Source: Pseudomonadales bacterium (GTDB lineage Bacteria > Pseudomonadota > Gammaproteobacteria > Pseudomonadales > Halieaceae). From it: a stretch of DNA of 64,000 nt. Both the position numbers and the translations under genes were made by a program. The DNA is taken from the NCBI GenBank assembly GCA_024234735.1, contig JACKNV010000008.1, positions 1-64,000 on the forward strand, in the 5' to 3' direction. Every line of letters starts with the position of its first letter. Position 1 is the stretch's first letter. Below are positions 43,844-52,607 of the stretch, piece by piece. The notes beneath the pieces are model-generated. The model made no database searches. It worked only from the letters and a program-made list of their open reading frames with translations, and was not told where the DNA came from.

Positions 43844-45226
43844 TTGCTGGACAGACTGCTGGAGTGGTTACTGATACCGTTCCTGAACCTGGTACTGGGG
43901 GTGTTCTTTCGCCGTATAGAAATCAGTGGAGCGGACCGGGTACCCGTCGACGTCCCGCTGATCTATACCCCCAACCACATGAATTCCCTGGTCGACGGCC
44001 TGCTCGCCAGGACGCGTTTGCCGCGCGATCCGCGGCCCCTGGCCAGCGCCACCCTCTGGGGCGTCACCCCCCTGCGGCCGCTGCTGGCGGCAGCGGGAGC
44101 CATTCCGGTGTACCGCAGGCAGGACTCGACGGACCCGGGCTATCGGGAAAAAAACCGCGAGATGTTTGCCGCGTGTTACGAGGCGCTGGCGGCCAGGTCC
44201 GCCATCGTGTTGTTTCCCGAGGGCGAAAGCCATGCCTATCCCTCCCTGCAACAGCTCAAGACCGGGGTCGCCCGTATCGCCCTGGGCGCCGAACAGCGCC
44301 ACGGCCCCCTGGGTGTGCGCATTGTGCCGGTGGGGCTCAATTTCGACGCCAGGGCGAAATTCCGGTCGCGGGTCCTTATCGCGATAGGAGAACCCATCGA
44401 TCCCCTGGCGGGACTGCCGGCAGGCGATGTCGAGTCGGCGCAGGCTGTCGATGCGGTGATGGAGAAGGTGGAGGCGGGGATCAGGGCGGTGACCCTCAAC
44501 TATCCCAGCTGGGAAGAGGCGCGGACCATCGGCCGCGCGGCCTCCCTGTATGCCAGCCGCGAGCGCCGCGCGCCCGGCCAGGACAACATGGCGGACGAAT
44601 TTTCGCTGCACAAGCGCCTCGCCGATGCCAGCGAGCGGGCCAAACAGGCCGCTCCCCTGCGGGTGCAGCGCGTGGTGGAGGCCGTGCGCAGCTACGATCG
44701 CCTGCTCAGGGTTTTGTCGGTGCAGCACGAGCACGTGGTACAGGAGCATCCGCGTCTGTTGCAGGCTATTTTCAGCTTTCGCAAGTTCTCCCTGTTCCTG
44801 ATCCGCCTGCCGCTCTCCGTGCTCGGCATTTTCCTCAACGCGGTGCCGTTCCTGCTGACCCGGGGAGTCAGCCGCCTGAAGATTCGCGCGGACCGCGAGT
44901 CCACCGCGAAGATTTTTGCCGGCATGCTCATCTACCCTGCCTGCTGGACAGTGCAGTCCCTGCTGCTCGCGGGGGAACTGTTGCCGACTATCGGCTGGTG
45001 GCTGCTGGCGCCGCTCAGCGGTGTATCCTCGCTGTTGTTTCGCGAGCGCCACGCCCAGTTGCTCGATGAACTGCGTACCTACCTGCGGCTGAATTCGCAC
45101 GCCGAGATGAAACAGGAGCTGGGCCAGCGCCTGGAGCGCGTGTGCCTGGAAGTGGAAGAACTGCTGGCGGTCGCGCCCGCCGCCACGTCGCGCCCCGAGG
45201 GGCAGGCGGCGACCGGCCCCGGGTGA
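43844..45226 (+). CDS. 1-acyl-sn-glycerol-3-phosphate/glycerol-3-phosphate acyltransferase-like protein
   Basis: A 460-residue PlsC-domain protein. The catalytic motif is NHMNSLVDG (about residues 44-52) with an H-x5-D spacing like the eukaryote-type glycerol-3-phosphate acyltransferases, and the glycerophosphate motif is 'VLFPEGESHAYPSLQQLKTGVARIALG'. The C-terminal half has two hydrophobic helices (around 315-340 and 360-400). It starts at TTG 43844, with GGGAGG about five bases upstream. It may act in phospholipid or triacylglycerol synthesis; the substrate is not known. Confidence 0.82.
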   Translation: MLDRLLEWLLIPFLNLVLGVFFRRIEISGADRVPVDVPLIYTPNHMNSLVDGLLARTRLPRDPRPLASATLWGVTPLRPLLAAAGAIPVYRRQDSTDPGYREKNREMFAACYEALAARSAIVLFPEGESHAYPSLQQLKTGVARIALGAEQRHGPLGVRIVPVGLNFDARAKFRSRVLIAIGEPIDPLAGLPAGDVESAQAVDAVMEKVEAGIRAVTLNYPSWEEARTIGRAASLYASRERRAPGQDNMADEFSLHKRLADASERAKQAAPLRVQRVVEAVRSYDRLLRVLSVQHEHVVQEHPRLLQAIFSFRKFSLFLIRLPLSVLGIFLNAVPFLLTRGVSRLKIRADRESTAKIFAGMLIYPACWTVQSLLLAGELLPTIGWWLLAPLSGVSSLLFRERHAQLLDELRTYLRLNSHAEMKQELGQRLERVCLEVEELLAVAPAATSRPEGQAATGPG

Positions 45227-45236
45227 CCCCGCGGCG

Positions 45237-46010
45237 CTAGTCGGCGCTGACCGGTACACCCCCGATAGAGGCGCCGGTCAACACCATCTCGACCGGCTGG
45301 TCGTGCTCGATATGCACCGTTTTCACCATCAGGTAATCCCATTGCGGCGCCACCCAGATGTCGGAGGAGCGCTCCGCTGAATCGTGCAGGCGGGTGTAGT
45401 GCAGGGTGTCGATGCTTCCCAGGGGCGTCTCCAGGGTCTCCTCGCCCACCAGTTCGAGCCGCGAGTCCTTGACCCGCTTGCCGTCGGCCACGCGCATTTC
45501 GATGCCGGCGGGTTCGCCGTCGCCGGCCAGCAGGGTCAGGCGCAACTGCTCCAGTTGGGTCATGCGATCCACCGTGGTCTCCGAGTAGGGCAACTGATAC
45601 CAGTTGTCCTTGTAGAGACTGTCGATGCGGCCCGCCTCCCGGTCGAAGTGCAGTTCCCGGCGGCGATTCACCAGGCCGCTGCCCTGATAGACATAGGATT
45701 GCGGCTTGACCTGCTCGTCCTCGACGTGAAAAACCCCGACCTCGTGAAAGCCCATCACCAGTATCTTGCCTCCATTGGTCAGGACATAGGCGTTGCCCTC
45801 GCCCAGTTCCAGGGTGCGCGTGACGGCCATGCCGATGCCGCGGGCAGTGGTCTTGTAGTGCGCTGTGTAGGGCTGTAGTTCGGGGGGGGCGGCGGTGGCG
45901 TGTAGCGGCAGTGACGTGGCTACCCACAGGGCGAGCAGGGCCGGTCGCGCAAGGCGCTCAACAGCCTCCGTCCAGGTAGTCGAATCCGGTTGCAGGTAGT
46001 GCTTCGCCAT
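45237..46010 (-). CDS. DUF3108 domain periplasmic protein
   Basis: A 257-residue predicted exported protein with a hydrophobic signal ('PALLALWVATSLPLHATAAP') and a beta-rich DUF3108 domain: 'PYTAHYKTTARGIGMAVTRTLEL', 'KILVMGFHEVGVFHVED', 'LHYTRLHDSAERSSDIWVAPQWDYLMVKTVHIE' (shortened). The function is unknown. It starts at ATG 46010 after GGAG and overlaps purN by 53 bases; no other in-frame start precedes the signal. The purM-purN-DUF3108 order is conserved in Pseudomonas. Confidence 0.83.
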   Translation of the reverse strand: MAKHYLQPDSTTWTEAVERLARPALLALWVATSLPLHATAAPPELQPYTAHYKTTARGIGMAVTRTLELGEGNAYVLTNGGKILVMGFHEVGVFHVEDEQVKPQSYVYQGSGLVNRRRELHFDREAGRIDSLYKDNWYQLPYSETTVDRMTQLEQLRLTLLAGDGEPAGIEMRVADGKRVKDSRLELVGEETLETPLGSIDTLHYTRLHDSAERSSDIWVAPQWDYLMVKTVHIEHDQPVEMVLTGASIGGVPVSAD

Positions 46011-46623
46011 CCAGGCGGGCTCCGTTATCCGTCAGTTGCAGCCGTCCGCTGATGAACCACTGTGCGGCCAGCGGGTAGATGATGTGTTCTCTCGCTATGA
46101 CCCGGTCGGCCAGGGTGTGGGCCGTGTCACCGGGCAGGATGGGAACACGTGACTGAATGATAGGCGGTCCGCCGTCGAGTTCCAATGTGACAAAATGCAC
46201 TGTAACGCCCGCTTCCGTATCGCCCGCGTCCAGGGCTCGCTGGTGGGTATTGAGCCCCGGGTACTTGGGTAACAGCGACGGGTGGACGTTGACCAGGCGG
46301 CCGCTGAAGGCCTGCACGAAGGCCGGGGTGAGAATCCGCATGAAACCGGCGAGGATCACCAACTGCACGTCCCAGTTGGCCAGCTCCGCAGCCAGGGCGC
46401 GGTCGAAGGCCTCCCGGGAGGCAAAGTCCCGGTGGTCGATGCAGCGGGTCGGAATGCCGGCTGTGGCGGCTCGGCACAGGCCCGCGGCGCCCGGATTGTT
46501 GCTGATGACCACGCTTATCTGCGCATTCAGGGTGCCGCCGGCAATGGCGTCGATGAAGGCCTGCAGGTTGCTGCCGCGCCCGGAAATCAACACCGCCAGG
46601 CGGGCCGGTGCGGCCGCGCTCAC
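45958..46623 (-). CDS. purN: Phosphoribosylglycinamide formyltransferase PurN
   Basis: A 221-residue folate-dependent enzyme of purine synthesis (GAR to FGAR). It shows 'LAVLISGRGSNLQAFIDAI', the catalytic Asn/His/Asp segments 'LVNVHPSLLPKYPGLNTHQRAL' and 'AGVTVHFVTLELDGGPPIIQ'. It starts at GTG 46623, overlapping purM by four bases (GTGA), and ends within the DUF3108 gene. Confidence 0.95.
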   Translation of the reverse strand: MSAAAPARLAVLISGRGSNLQAFIDAIAGGTLNAQISVVISNNPGAAGLCRAATAGIPTRCIDHRDFASREAFDRALAAELANWDVQLVILAGFMRILTPAFVQAFSGRLVNVHPSLLPKYPGLNTHQRALDAGDTEAGVTVHFVTLELDGGPPIIQSRVPILPGDTAHTLADRVIAREHIIYPLAAQWFISGRLQLTDNGARLDGEALPATGFDYLDGGC

Positions 46624-47660
46624 GGGAGCAGTTCAACCTCGCCAGCGCCCGCCGCGACCTGGCCTATGTGCCAGCAGTGGTGGCCGGCTGCGGACAGCTG
46701 TTGCAGCGCCGCCTCGCGGTCGGCGTCGGCCACGCAGATCACCATGCCGACCCCGCAGTTGAACGTGCGGTACATCTCCGCGGTCGCCACGTTGCCCTGC
46801 TCCTGCAGCCAGTTGAATACCGCTGGCCACTGCCAGCTGGCGGTGTCGATCTGCGCTTTGCAGTCGGCCGGCAGCACCCGCGGCAGGTTTTCCAGCAGGC
46901 CACCCCCGGTGATGTGGGACAGGGCCTTCACCCGAACCGCGGCAAACAGTTCCAGCAGGGGTTTGACGTAGATGGTGGTGGGCTCCAGCAGGGCTTCACC
47001 CAGGGTGCCGGCACCCAGTGGCTGCTCGAGGTCGGCCCCGCTGCGCTCCAGGATCTTGCGAATCAGCGAATACCCGTTGGAATGCGGGCCGCTGCTGGCA
47101 ATCGCCAGCAGGGCATCGCCGGGGCGCACCGCGCTGCCGTCGATGATGGCCGATTTTTCCACCACCCCGACGCAGAAGCCCGCCAGGTCGTAGTCGTCGC
47201 CCTCGTACATGCCGGGCATCTCCGCGGTCTCGCCCCCCACCAGGGCGCAGCCCGCCAGCTCGCAGCCCCTGCCTATGCCCGTGACCACGTCCGCCGCGGT
47301 GTCCACATTGAGGGCGCCGGTGGCATAGTAATCGAGAAAGAACAACGGCTCGGCGCCGGCCACGACCAGGTCGTTGACGCACATGGCCACCAGATCGATG
47401 CCGATGGTGTCGTGCCTGCCCATGTCCATCGCCAGGCGCAGCTTGGTGCCGACCCCGTCGGTGCCGGAAACCAGTACCGGCTGGCGGTAGCCGGCGGGAA
47501 TCTCGCACAGGGCCCCGAAGCCGCCCAGGCCACCGAGCACCTCGGGGCGCGCCGTGCGCCGGGAAATTCCCTTGATGCGCTCGACCAGGGCGTTGCCGGC
47601 ATCGATATCGACCCCGGCATCCTTGTAGCTCAGCGAACTGGGGCTGTCCTTGTCATTCAT
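46620..47660 (-). CDS. purM: Phosphoribosylformylglycinamidine cyclo-ligase PurM
   Basis: A 346-residue AIR synthetase. Conserved parts are 'SYKDAGVDIDAGNALVERIK', 'LVSGTDGVGTKLRLAMDMGRHDTIGIDLVAMCVNDLV' (partial), 'GGETAEMPGMYEGDDYDLAGF' and 'SSGPHSNGYSLIRKI'. The start is ATG 47660. It diverges from the DUF2066-perM-hda unit. Confidence 0.96.
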   Translation of the reverse strand: MNDKDSPSSLSYKDAGVDIDAGNALVERIKGISRRTARPEVLGGLGGFGALCEIPAGYRQPVLVSGTDGVGTKLRLAMDMGRHDTIGIDLVAMCVNDLVVAGAEPLFFLDYYATGALNVDTAADVVTGIGRGCELAGCALVGGETAEMPGMYEGDDYDLAGFCVGVVEKSAIIDGSAVRPGDALLAIASSGPHSNGYSLIRKILERSGADLEQPLGAGTLGEALLEPTTIYVKPLLELFAAVRVKALSHITGGGLLENLPRVLPADCKAQIDTASWQWPAVFNWLQEQGNVATAEMYRTFNCGVGMVICVADADREAALQQLSAAGHHCWHIGQVAAGAGEVELLP

Positions 47661-47821
47661 TGCCTGTGGTATCCGGTAGCAGTGGGCGGGGTAGTGCGTA
47701 AAGGCGGCTATTCTAGCGGCAATCACCGGGCAGATCATCCTGCCCGGGCAAATTTGCGCTACCCCGGGGGGCTCGCTCTGCTGTTACAATGCGGCTTTTG
47801 CAACGGGTGCGGGAGAGCGGC

Positions 47822-48871
47822 TTGAACAGGCTGAGAACGGGGACGATCGGGCTGGCGCTGATGCTGCTGTGCTGGCCGCTGCTGCTGCGGGCCGAGCAAG
47901 TCGCGCAGTTGTATACCGCCACCGTGCCGGTGGCCGACCAGGCGTCCGCGACCCTGGCGAAGGCGTCCCGCGCGGCGCTGTCCGAGGTGCTGGTGAAAGT
48001 AACCGGCAGCGAGGAGGTGTTGCGCAATCAGGCGATTTCCGCGGCGCTCGGCGAGGCCCGCGGCGCAGTGCAGCAGTATACCTACGAGCGCGGCGAGCCC
48101 CCGGAACGCGCCCTGCAGGCGCGTATCGAGTTCGATCGCGGCTGGGTAACGTCGCTGGTGATCGAGGCGGGTGTCCCCCTGTGGACGGCCAATCGCCCGG
48201 CAGTGCTGGTGTGGCTGGTGGAGGACGGTCCCCAGGGCCACCAGCTGGTCGGCGCCGATACCGCTCCCGCCCTGGTGGCGGAGTTGCGGGCGGCCTTCGC
48301 GCGGCGCGGGATTCCCCTGCAATTGCCCCTGCTGGACCTGGTGGATGCCGCGGCACTGCCCCCGCAGGATGCCTGGCGCCTGGATGCCGCCGCTATCCGG
48401 GCCGCCTCGGCCCGCTACAACGTCCAGGCGGTGTTGGCGGGCCGCGTGGCCGGCCTGTCGACAGGCGGCGTCGCCGGGGACTGGTTGTTCCTGTTGGGTG
48501 AGGAGCGCCAGGGCAGCGTGCTGACGGAGACGGACGCCGCCGCATTTATCGGTGCCGGGGCGGCCATGGTCGCGGAAACCATGGCGGCACGCTACGCCGT
48601 GACCGCTACCGCCGGGGACGGCGAAGGCATACCCATGACCATCAGCGGGGTGGGCAGCTATGCGGATTACGCCGCTGTCCTGGCCTGGCTGGAAAGCCTC
48701 GAGCTCATAGAGCGCGCCGAGGTCGAACGGGTGCGCGGTGAACAGCTGCAACTGCGGTTGGTGGCGCAGGTCGATGCCGCCCAGCTGGCGACCATGCTGG
48801 AACTCAACAAGCGGCTGCTGCCGGTTGCGCCCGGGCCCGGGCAGGGCCTCAACTACCAGTGGCAACACTAG
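47822..48871 (+). CDS. DUF2066 domain protein
   Basis: A 349-residue predicted exported protein with a signal peptide ('TGTIGLALMLLCWPLLLRAEQ') and a DUF2066 region: 'ALSEVLVKVTGSEEVLRNQAI', 'LQARIEFDRGWVTSLVIEAGVPLW', 'VWLVEDG'. The function is unknown. TTG 47822 is preferred: GGGAG lies six bases upstream, and a possible -10 (TACAAT, 47785-47790) overlaps the earlier ATG at 47789. The location between purM and hda is conserved in Pseudomonas. Confidence 0.8.
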   Translation: MNRLRTGTIGLALMLLCWPLLLRAEQVAQLYTATVPVADQASATLAKASRAALSEVLVKVTGSEEVLRNQAISAALGEARGAVQQYTYERGEPPERALQARIEFDRGWVTSLVIEAGVPLWTANRPAVLVWLVEDGPQGHQLVGADTAPALVAELRAAFARRGIPLQLPLLDLVDAAALPPQDAWRLDAAAIRAASARYNVQAVLAGRVAGLSTGGVAGDWLFLLGEERQGSVLTETDAAAFIGAGAAMVAETMAARYAVTATAGDGEGIPMTISGVGSYADYAAVLAWLESLELIERAEVERVRGEQLQLRLVAQVDAAQLATMLELNKRLLPVAPGPGQGLNYQWQH

Positions 48872-49941
48872 AGCCCGGCTCGCCGTCACTGGTGCGACGC
48901 TGGCCGCTGGCGCTGGCCGCCGGCGCCGCCCTTGTCCTGCTGCTGTACCTGCTGGAACCGATTCTGCTGCCCTTCGTGCTCGGCGCCCTGCTGGCCTACC
49001 TGGGCGACCCGCTGGTGGACCGGCTGGAGCGACGCCATGTGAATCGTACCCTGGGGGTCGTTATCGTGTTCCTGGGTTTTGCGCTGCTGCTGGCGGCGGC
49101 GCTGGGCCTGTTGCTGCCGCTGTTGCTGCACCAGCTGGATCTGCTGGTGAGCAAGATCCCGCTGGTCTACGACTGGGCGACACAGGTTGCCCTGCCCTGG
49201 GTGCAGGGGCGCCTGGAGCTGCCGCTGGAGCGCCTGCCGCGCCTGGACTGGACCGGCCAGCTGGCCGACCACTGGCAGTCCGTGGGCAGGGTTACCGCCC
49301 AGACCCTGAAAAAACTGTCCGGATCCAGCGCCAGCCTGTTGCTGTGGCTGGCCAATCTGGCGCTGGTGCCGGTGGTGGCTTTTTACCTCATGCGGGACTG
49401 GGACCACCTGGTGGCCAGGGCGCTGGATATGCTGCCCCTGGTGTGGCAGGACCAGGCGGCCTATATGGTGGCGGAGGCGGACGAGGTGGTCGGCGCATTC
49501 CTGCGGGGGCAGTTCCTGGTCATGTGCGCCCTGGGGGCGGTGTACGGAATCGGCCTGTGGCTGGTGGGCGTACAGCTGGCCCTGCTGCTCGGCCTGCTGG
49601 CCGGACTGGCCAGTATCGTACCCTACCTGGGTTTTACCGTCGGCGTGCTGGCGTCCTGCCTGGCCGCCTATATCCAGTTCGGTGAGTGGAGCGCGTTGCT
49701 GTGGGTGCTGCTGGTGTTCGGCGTCGGCCAGGCACTGGAGAGCATGGTCCTCACGCCGGTGCTGGTGGGCGATCGCATCGGCCTGCACCCGGTGGCCGTC
49801 ATCTTCGCCCTCATGGCCGGCGCCCAGTTGGCGGGCTTTGTCGGGGTGGTGCTCGCGCTGCCGGTGGGCGCGGTCGTCATGGTGTTTGCGCGGCATGCGG
49901 TCACCCGCTACCGGGCCAGTGATATCTACAGCGGCGACTGA
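48859..49941 (+). CDS. perM: AI-2E family transporter / PerM-like permease
   Basis: A 360-residue inner-membrane protein of the AI-2E exporter/PerM (UPF0118) family, with about seven helices. Typical regions are 'LLEPILLPFVLGALLAYLGDPLVDRLERR', 'LALVPVVAFYLMRDWDHL' and 'GLASIVPYLGFTVGVLAS', then 'GDRIGLHPVAVIFALMAGAQL'. The substrate is unknown; some homologues act in Na+/H+ exchange. GTG 48859 overlaps DUF2066 by 13 bases, and hda follows immediately. Confidence 0.9.
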   Translation: MATLEPGSPSLVRRWPLALAAGAALVLLLYLLEPILLPFVLGALLAYLGDPLVDRLERRHVNRTLGVVIVFLGFALLLAAALGLLLPLLLHQLDLLVSKIPLVYDWATQVALPWVQGRLELPLERLPRLDWTGQLADHWQSVGRVTAQTLKKLSGSSASLLLWLANLALVPVVAFYLMRDWDHLVARALDMLPLVWQDQAAYMVAEADEVVGAFLRGQFLVMCALGAVYGIGLWLVGVQLALLLGLLAGLASIVPYLGFTVGVLASCLAAYIQFGEWSALLWVLLVFGVGQALESMVLTPVLVGDRIGLHPVAVIFALMAGAQLAGFVGVVLALPVGAVVMVFARHAVTRYRASDIYSGD

Positions 49942-50637
49942 ATGACAGGCCCTCGCCAGTTGCCCCTGCAGGTACGTCTGCGGGACGAAGCCACAGTGGA
50001 TAATTTTCTCGCCAGGCCGGCCCTGCAGCCGCTGCTGGGCGCGTTGCGGGCCCAGGCGACGGGCAGCGGCGAGGCCGTGATCTACCTGCACGGGCCCGCC
50101 GGAGCCGGCAAATCGCACCTGCTGCAGGCCAGCTGCCACCTCGCCGGGGGCGCCGCCCAGTACCTGCCGCTGGCGCAACTCGACGGGTACGCGCCGCAGG
50201 ATGTCTTGCAGGGTATGGAGGCGCTGCGGCTGGTGTGCCTGGACGATATTCACGGGGTGCTGGGCCGGGAGGACTGGGAACTGGCCCTGTTCGACCTGTA
50301 CAACCGGGCGCGGGAGCGGGGCTGCGCCCTGCTGGTGGCGGCGGAGGCCGCCCCCAGGGCGCTGTCGCTGGGTCTGGAAGACCTGCGCTCGCGCCTGGCC
50401 TGGGGCAGCGTGTTCCAGCTGCAGCCCGGCGGCGACGAGGACAAGGCGGCCATTCTGCGCTTTCGCGCCGCGCGCCGCGGGCTGGTACTGGGGGCGGAGG
50501 TCGCGAACTATATCGTGGTGCGGGCGGCCCGGGACCTCGACGCCCTGCTGGCCCTGCTGGACGAGCTGGATCACGCCTCGCTGGTGGCCAAGCGCCCGCT
50601 GTCGATCCCTTTCGTCAAGCAGGTTCTGGGCTGGTAG
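49942..50637 (+). CDS. hda: DnaA regulatory inactivator Hda
   Basis: A 231-residue DnaA-like AAA+ protein that, with the beta clamp, promotes hydrolysis of DnaA-ATP after initiation. An N-terminal 'RQLPLQVRLRDEATVDNFLA' includes the clamp-binding QLPL motif. Walker A is GPAGAGKS and Walker B 'LVCLDDIHGVLGREDWELALFDLYN'. ATG 49942 follows the perM stop directly. A 7-bp hairpin without T-run (GCGCTGC / GCAGCGC, 50637-50653) begins at the last base of the stop codon. Confidence 0.94.
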   Translation: MTGPRQLPLQVRLRDEATVDNFLARPALQPLLGALRAQATGSGEAVIYLHGPAGAGKSHLLQASCHLAGGAAQYLPLAQLDGYAPQDVLQGMEALRLVCLDDIHGVLGREDWELALFDLYNRARERGCALLVAAEAAPRALSLGLEDLRSRLAWGSVFQLQPGGDEDKAAILRFRAARRGLVLGAEVANYIVVRAARDLDALLALLDELDHASLVAKRPLSIPFVKQVLGW

Positions 50638-50686
50638 CGCTGCCGCGCAGCGCGCGGGGGCGGGCCTAATATCACCATAAAAACCA

Positions 50687-50715
50687 CTGGAAATAGCCGG
50701 GAGGAGTGTTATTCT
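50687..50715 (+). promoter_or_regulatory. Putative promoter for the OmpA-like gene
   Basis: CTGGAA (50687-50692) and TATTCT (50710-50715) are 17 bases apart, about 40 bases upstream of the ATG. The match is moderate, but it lies in the right place for this likely highly expressed gene. Confidence 0.35.
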
Positions 50716-50720
50716 TCGCG

Positions 50721-50737
50721 CGTAGTAACCAACTACG
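50721..50737 (+). other. 5'-UTR hairpin of OmpA-like gene
   Basis: A perfect 6-bp stem CGTAGT / ACTACG with a 5-base loop lies near the expected transcript start, before the SD (AGGAG at 50741-50745). In E. coli a 5' stem stabilises the ompA mRNA; a similar role here is inferred. Confidence 0.4.
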
Positions 50738-50755
50738 GACAGGAGTTCAAAATAA

Positions 50756-51829
50756 ATGAAGAAAAAAATACTGGCTGCCGGCGCAGCACTAGGGTTCGCC
50801 ATGGCGGGGATGACCACGACAGCTGTGGCCCAGACAGCGGCGGGGGAGGCGGATTACCCCACCGGGAGCACACCCATCACCTTCAGCGCGGGCGCCGCTC
50901 ACTGGTACTTCGCCAGCGACCGCGACCTGAAAAACATGAACACCCCCTGGGTCGGCCTGGAATGGGCTTTCACCAACCAGTGGTCGGCCGAGATTTCATT
51001 CGCCCAGGATGACGCCCAGAACGAGGCCTACCCCGGCACCAAGACCGAGGTCACCCTGGCCAACCTGGGCATGAAATACTACGGCGGCAGCTTTATCGGT
51101 GACGGCGGTACCCTGCGTCCCTACGCCGTGGTCGGCGCCGGATACTTCTCCACCGACCCCAAGCGGGCCGGCGGCGAGAGCAATGACGACACCACCGTGA
51201 ACGCCGGCCTGGGCGTGCGCTGGATGATCACCAGCCGTTTTGGCGCCAGCCTCGACGGCCGCTCGGTGTACAACATCGACAAGGGCAACGCCGATACCAT
51301 CGCCTACCTGGGTCTGAACTACTATATGGGCAACGTCGCCCCGCCGCCGGTGCAGCAGGATGCCGTGTGCCTGGACGGCGATGGCGATGGCGTGTGTGAC
51401 GAGCTCGACGCCTGTCTCGATACCCCGCCCAACACGCGGGTAGACAGCAAGGGCTGCCCGCTGCCGGTGGCGCAGGTGGCTTCCATCAAGCTCAAGGTCA
51501 ATTTCGCCTTCAACTCGGCCGTGGTGCAGGAGAAGTATTTCACCGACCTGGGTGAACTGGCCAAGTTCCTCAAGCGCTTCGACGAGGTCGACGTGAGCAT
51601 CGACGGTTACACCGATAGCGTGGGCCCCGACGACTACAACCAGCAGCTGTCCGAGCGCCGCGCCCAGGCCGTCGTGGATATGCTGGTCAACACCTACGGC
51701 ATCGCCCCCAGCCGCCTCAAGGCGGTCGGTTACGGTGAGTCCGACCCGGTTGCCAGCAACGATACCGCCGAGGGTCGTGCCGAAAACCGCCGGGTGATGG
51801 CTTCGCTGGAAGTCGAGTACAGCGAGTAA
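50756..51829 (+). CDS. OmpA family outer-membrane porin
   Basis: A 357-residue outer-membrane protein. Signal peptide (to about residue 26, ...TTTAVAQ), an eight-strand beta-barrel (~30-198, e.g. 'LGMKYYGGSFIGDGGTLRPYAVVGAGYF'), a short calcium-binding thrombospondin-3-like linker ('DGDGDGVCDELDACLDTP', with 'KGCP'), and the OmpA-like peptidoglycan-binding domain ('VSIDGYTDSVGPDDYNQQLSERRAQAV', 'RLKAVGYGESDPVASNDTAEGRAENRRV', in part). It anchors the outer membrane to the wall. SD AGGAG lies 10 bases upstream. It converges on the omega-amidase gene with 7 bases between stops. Confidence 0.93.
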   Translation: MKKKILAAGAALGFAMAGMTTTAVAQTAAGEADYPTGSTPITFSAGAAHWYFASDRDLKNMNTPWVGLEWAFTNQWSAEISFAQDDAQNEAYPGTKTEVTLANLGMKYYGGSFIGDGGTLRPYAVVGAGYFSTDPKRAGGESNDDTTVNAGLGVRWMITSRFGASLDGRSVYNIDKGNADTIAYLGLNYYMGNVAPPPVQQDAVCLDGDGDGVCDELDACLDTPPNTRVDSKGCPLPVAQVASIKLKVNFAFNSAVVQEKYFTDLGELAKFLKRFDEVDVSIDGYTDSVGPDDYNQQLSERRAQAVVDMLVNTYGIAPSRLKAVGYGESDPVASNDTAEGRAENRRVMASLEVEYSE

Positions 51830-51836
51830 GGGGCGC

Positions 51837-52607
51837 CTAGTCCAGCTGGAAGCTATCGGCATCCAGCTGGCAGGGGAAACGCTCCCGGTAAGCCAGTAAC
51901 GCGGCGCCGTCCAGGACCACCTGGGCGGCGCCGTTTTCATTTCCCATATCGCGCAACAGTGTACCGTCCGCGGCGACCGCCAGGCTGTCGCCGCTGTATT
52001 CCAGGCCATTGGCGTCGCGGCCGATACGATTGACTCCCACCACACAGGCCTGGTTCTCGATGGCCCGCGCCTGCAGTAGCTGGCGCCAGTGCTGGCTTCG
52101 CTGCGCCGGCCAGTTGGCCACGTACAGGGCGAGGTCATAGTCGTCGCGATTGCGGCTGAATACCGGGAAACGCAGGTCGTAGCAGACCTGCAGCAGGATG
52201 CGCCAGCCGCGCCAGGCTACCACCACCCGCTCGCGTCCGCCGCGGTAGCGCTTGTGCTCCCCGGCCATGCGAAACAGGTGGCGCTTGTCGTAGTGGCTGA
52301 TACCCACGGGGGTGGCGAACAGCATGCGGTTGTAGACGCTGCCGTCGTCGTTGACGGCGATACTGCCGGACAGGGCACAGTCGTAGCGCCTGGCCAGTTC
52401 GAGCAGCCACTGCTCGGTGGCATCACCGGGAGACTCGGCGTTGGCCAGGGCATTCATGGAAAAGCCGGTGGTGAACATTTCCGGCAGCAGTACCAGGTCG
52501 CCGGTTTGCTCCAGGCCGGTGATGGTCTGTTCGATCTGGCGGCGGTTGTCCGCCGGCTGCTCCCAGGCCAGTTCCGGTTGTATGAGGGTGACACTCAGAT
52601 CCTGCAT
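51837..52607 (-). CDS. Omega-amidase / nitrilase family amidohydrolase (YafV-like)
   Basis: A 256-residue carbon-nitrogen hydrolase. The Glu-Lys-Cys triad is E43 ('LLPEMFTTGF'), K108 ('HYDKRHLF') and C142 ('QVCYDLRFPVF'). YafV-type enzymes hydrolyse alpha-ketoglutaramate and alpha-ketosuccinamate. It overlaps the aminotransferase gene by 13 bases; the two would together form the transaminase/omega-amidase route that makes Gln-dependent methionine salvage irreversible. The start is ATG 52607. Confidence 0.88.
   Translation of the reverse strand: MQDLSVTLIQPELAWEQPADNRRQIEQTITGLEQTGDLVLLPEMFTTGFSMNALANAESPGDATEQWLLELARRYDCALSGSIAVNDDGSVYNRMLFATPVGISHYDKRHLFRMAGEHKRYRGGRERVVVAWRGWRILLQVCYDLRFPVFSRNRDDYDLALYVANWPAQRSQHWRQLLQARAIENQACVVGVNRIGRDANGLEYSGDSLAVAADGTLLRDMGNENGAAQVVLDGAALLAYRERFPCQLDADSFQLD

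Noticed and set aside
48886..50817. 643-codon antisense frame across perM and hda
   Set aside because: Gln/His-rich shadow of two sure genes.
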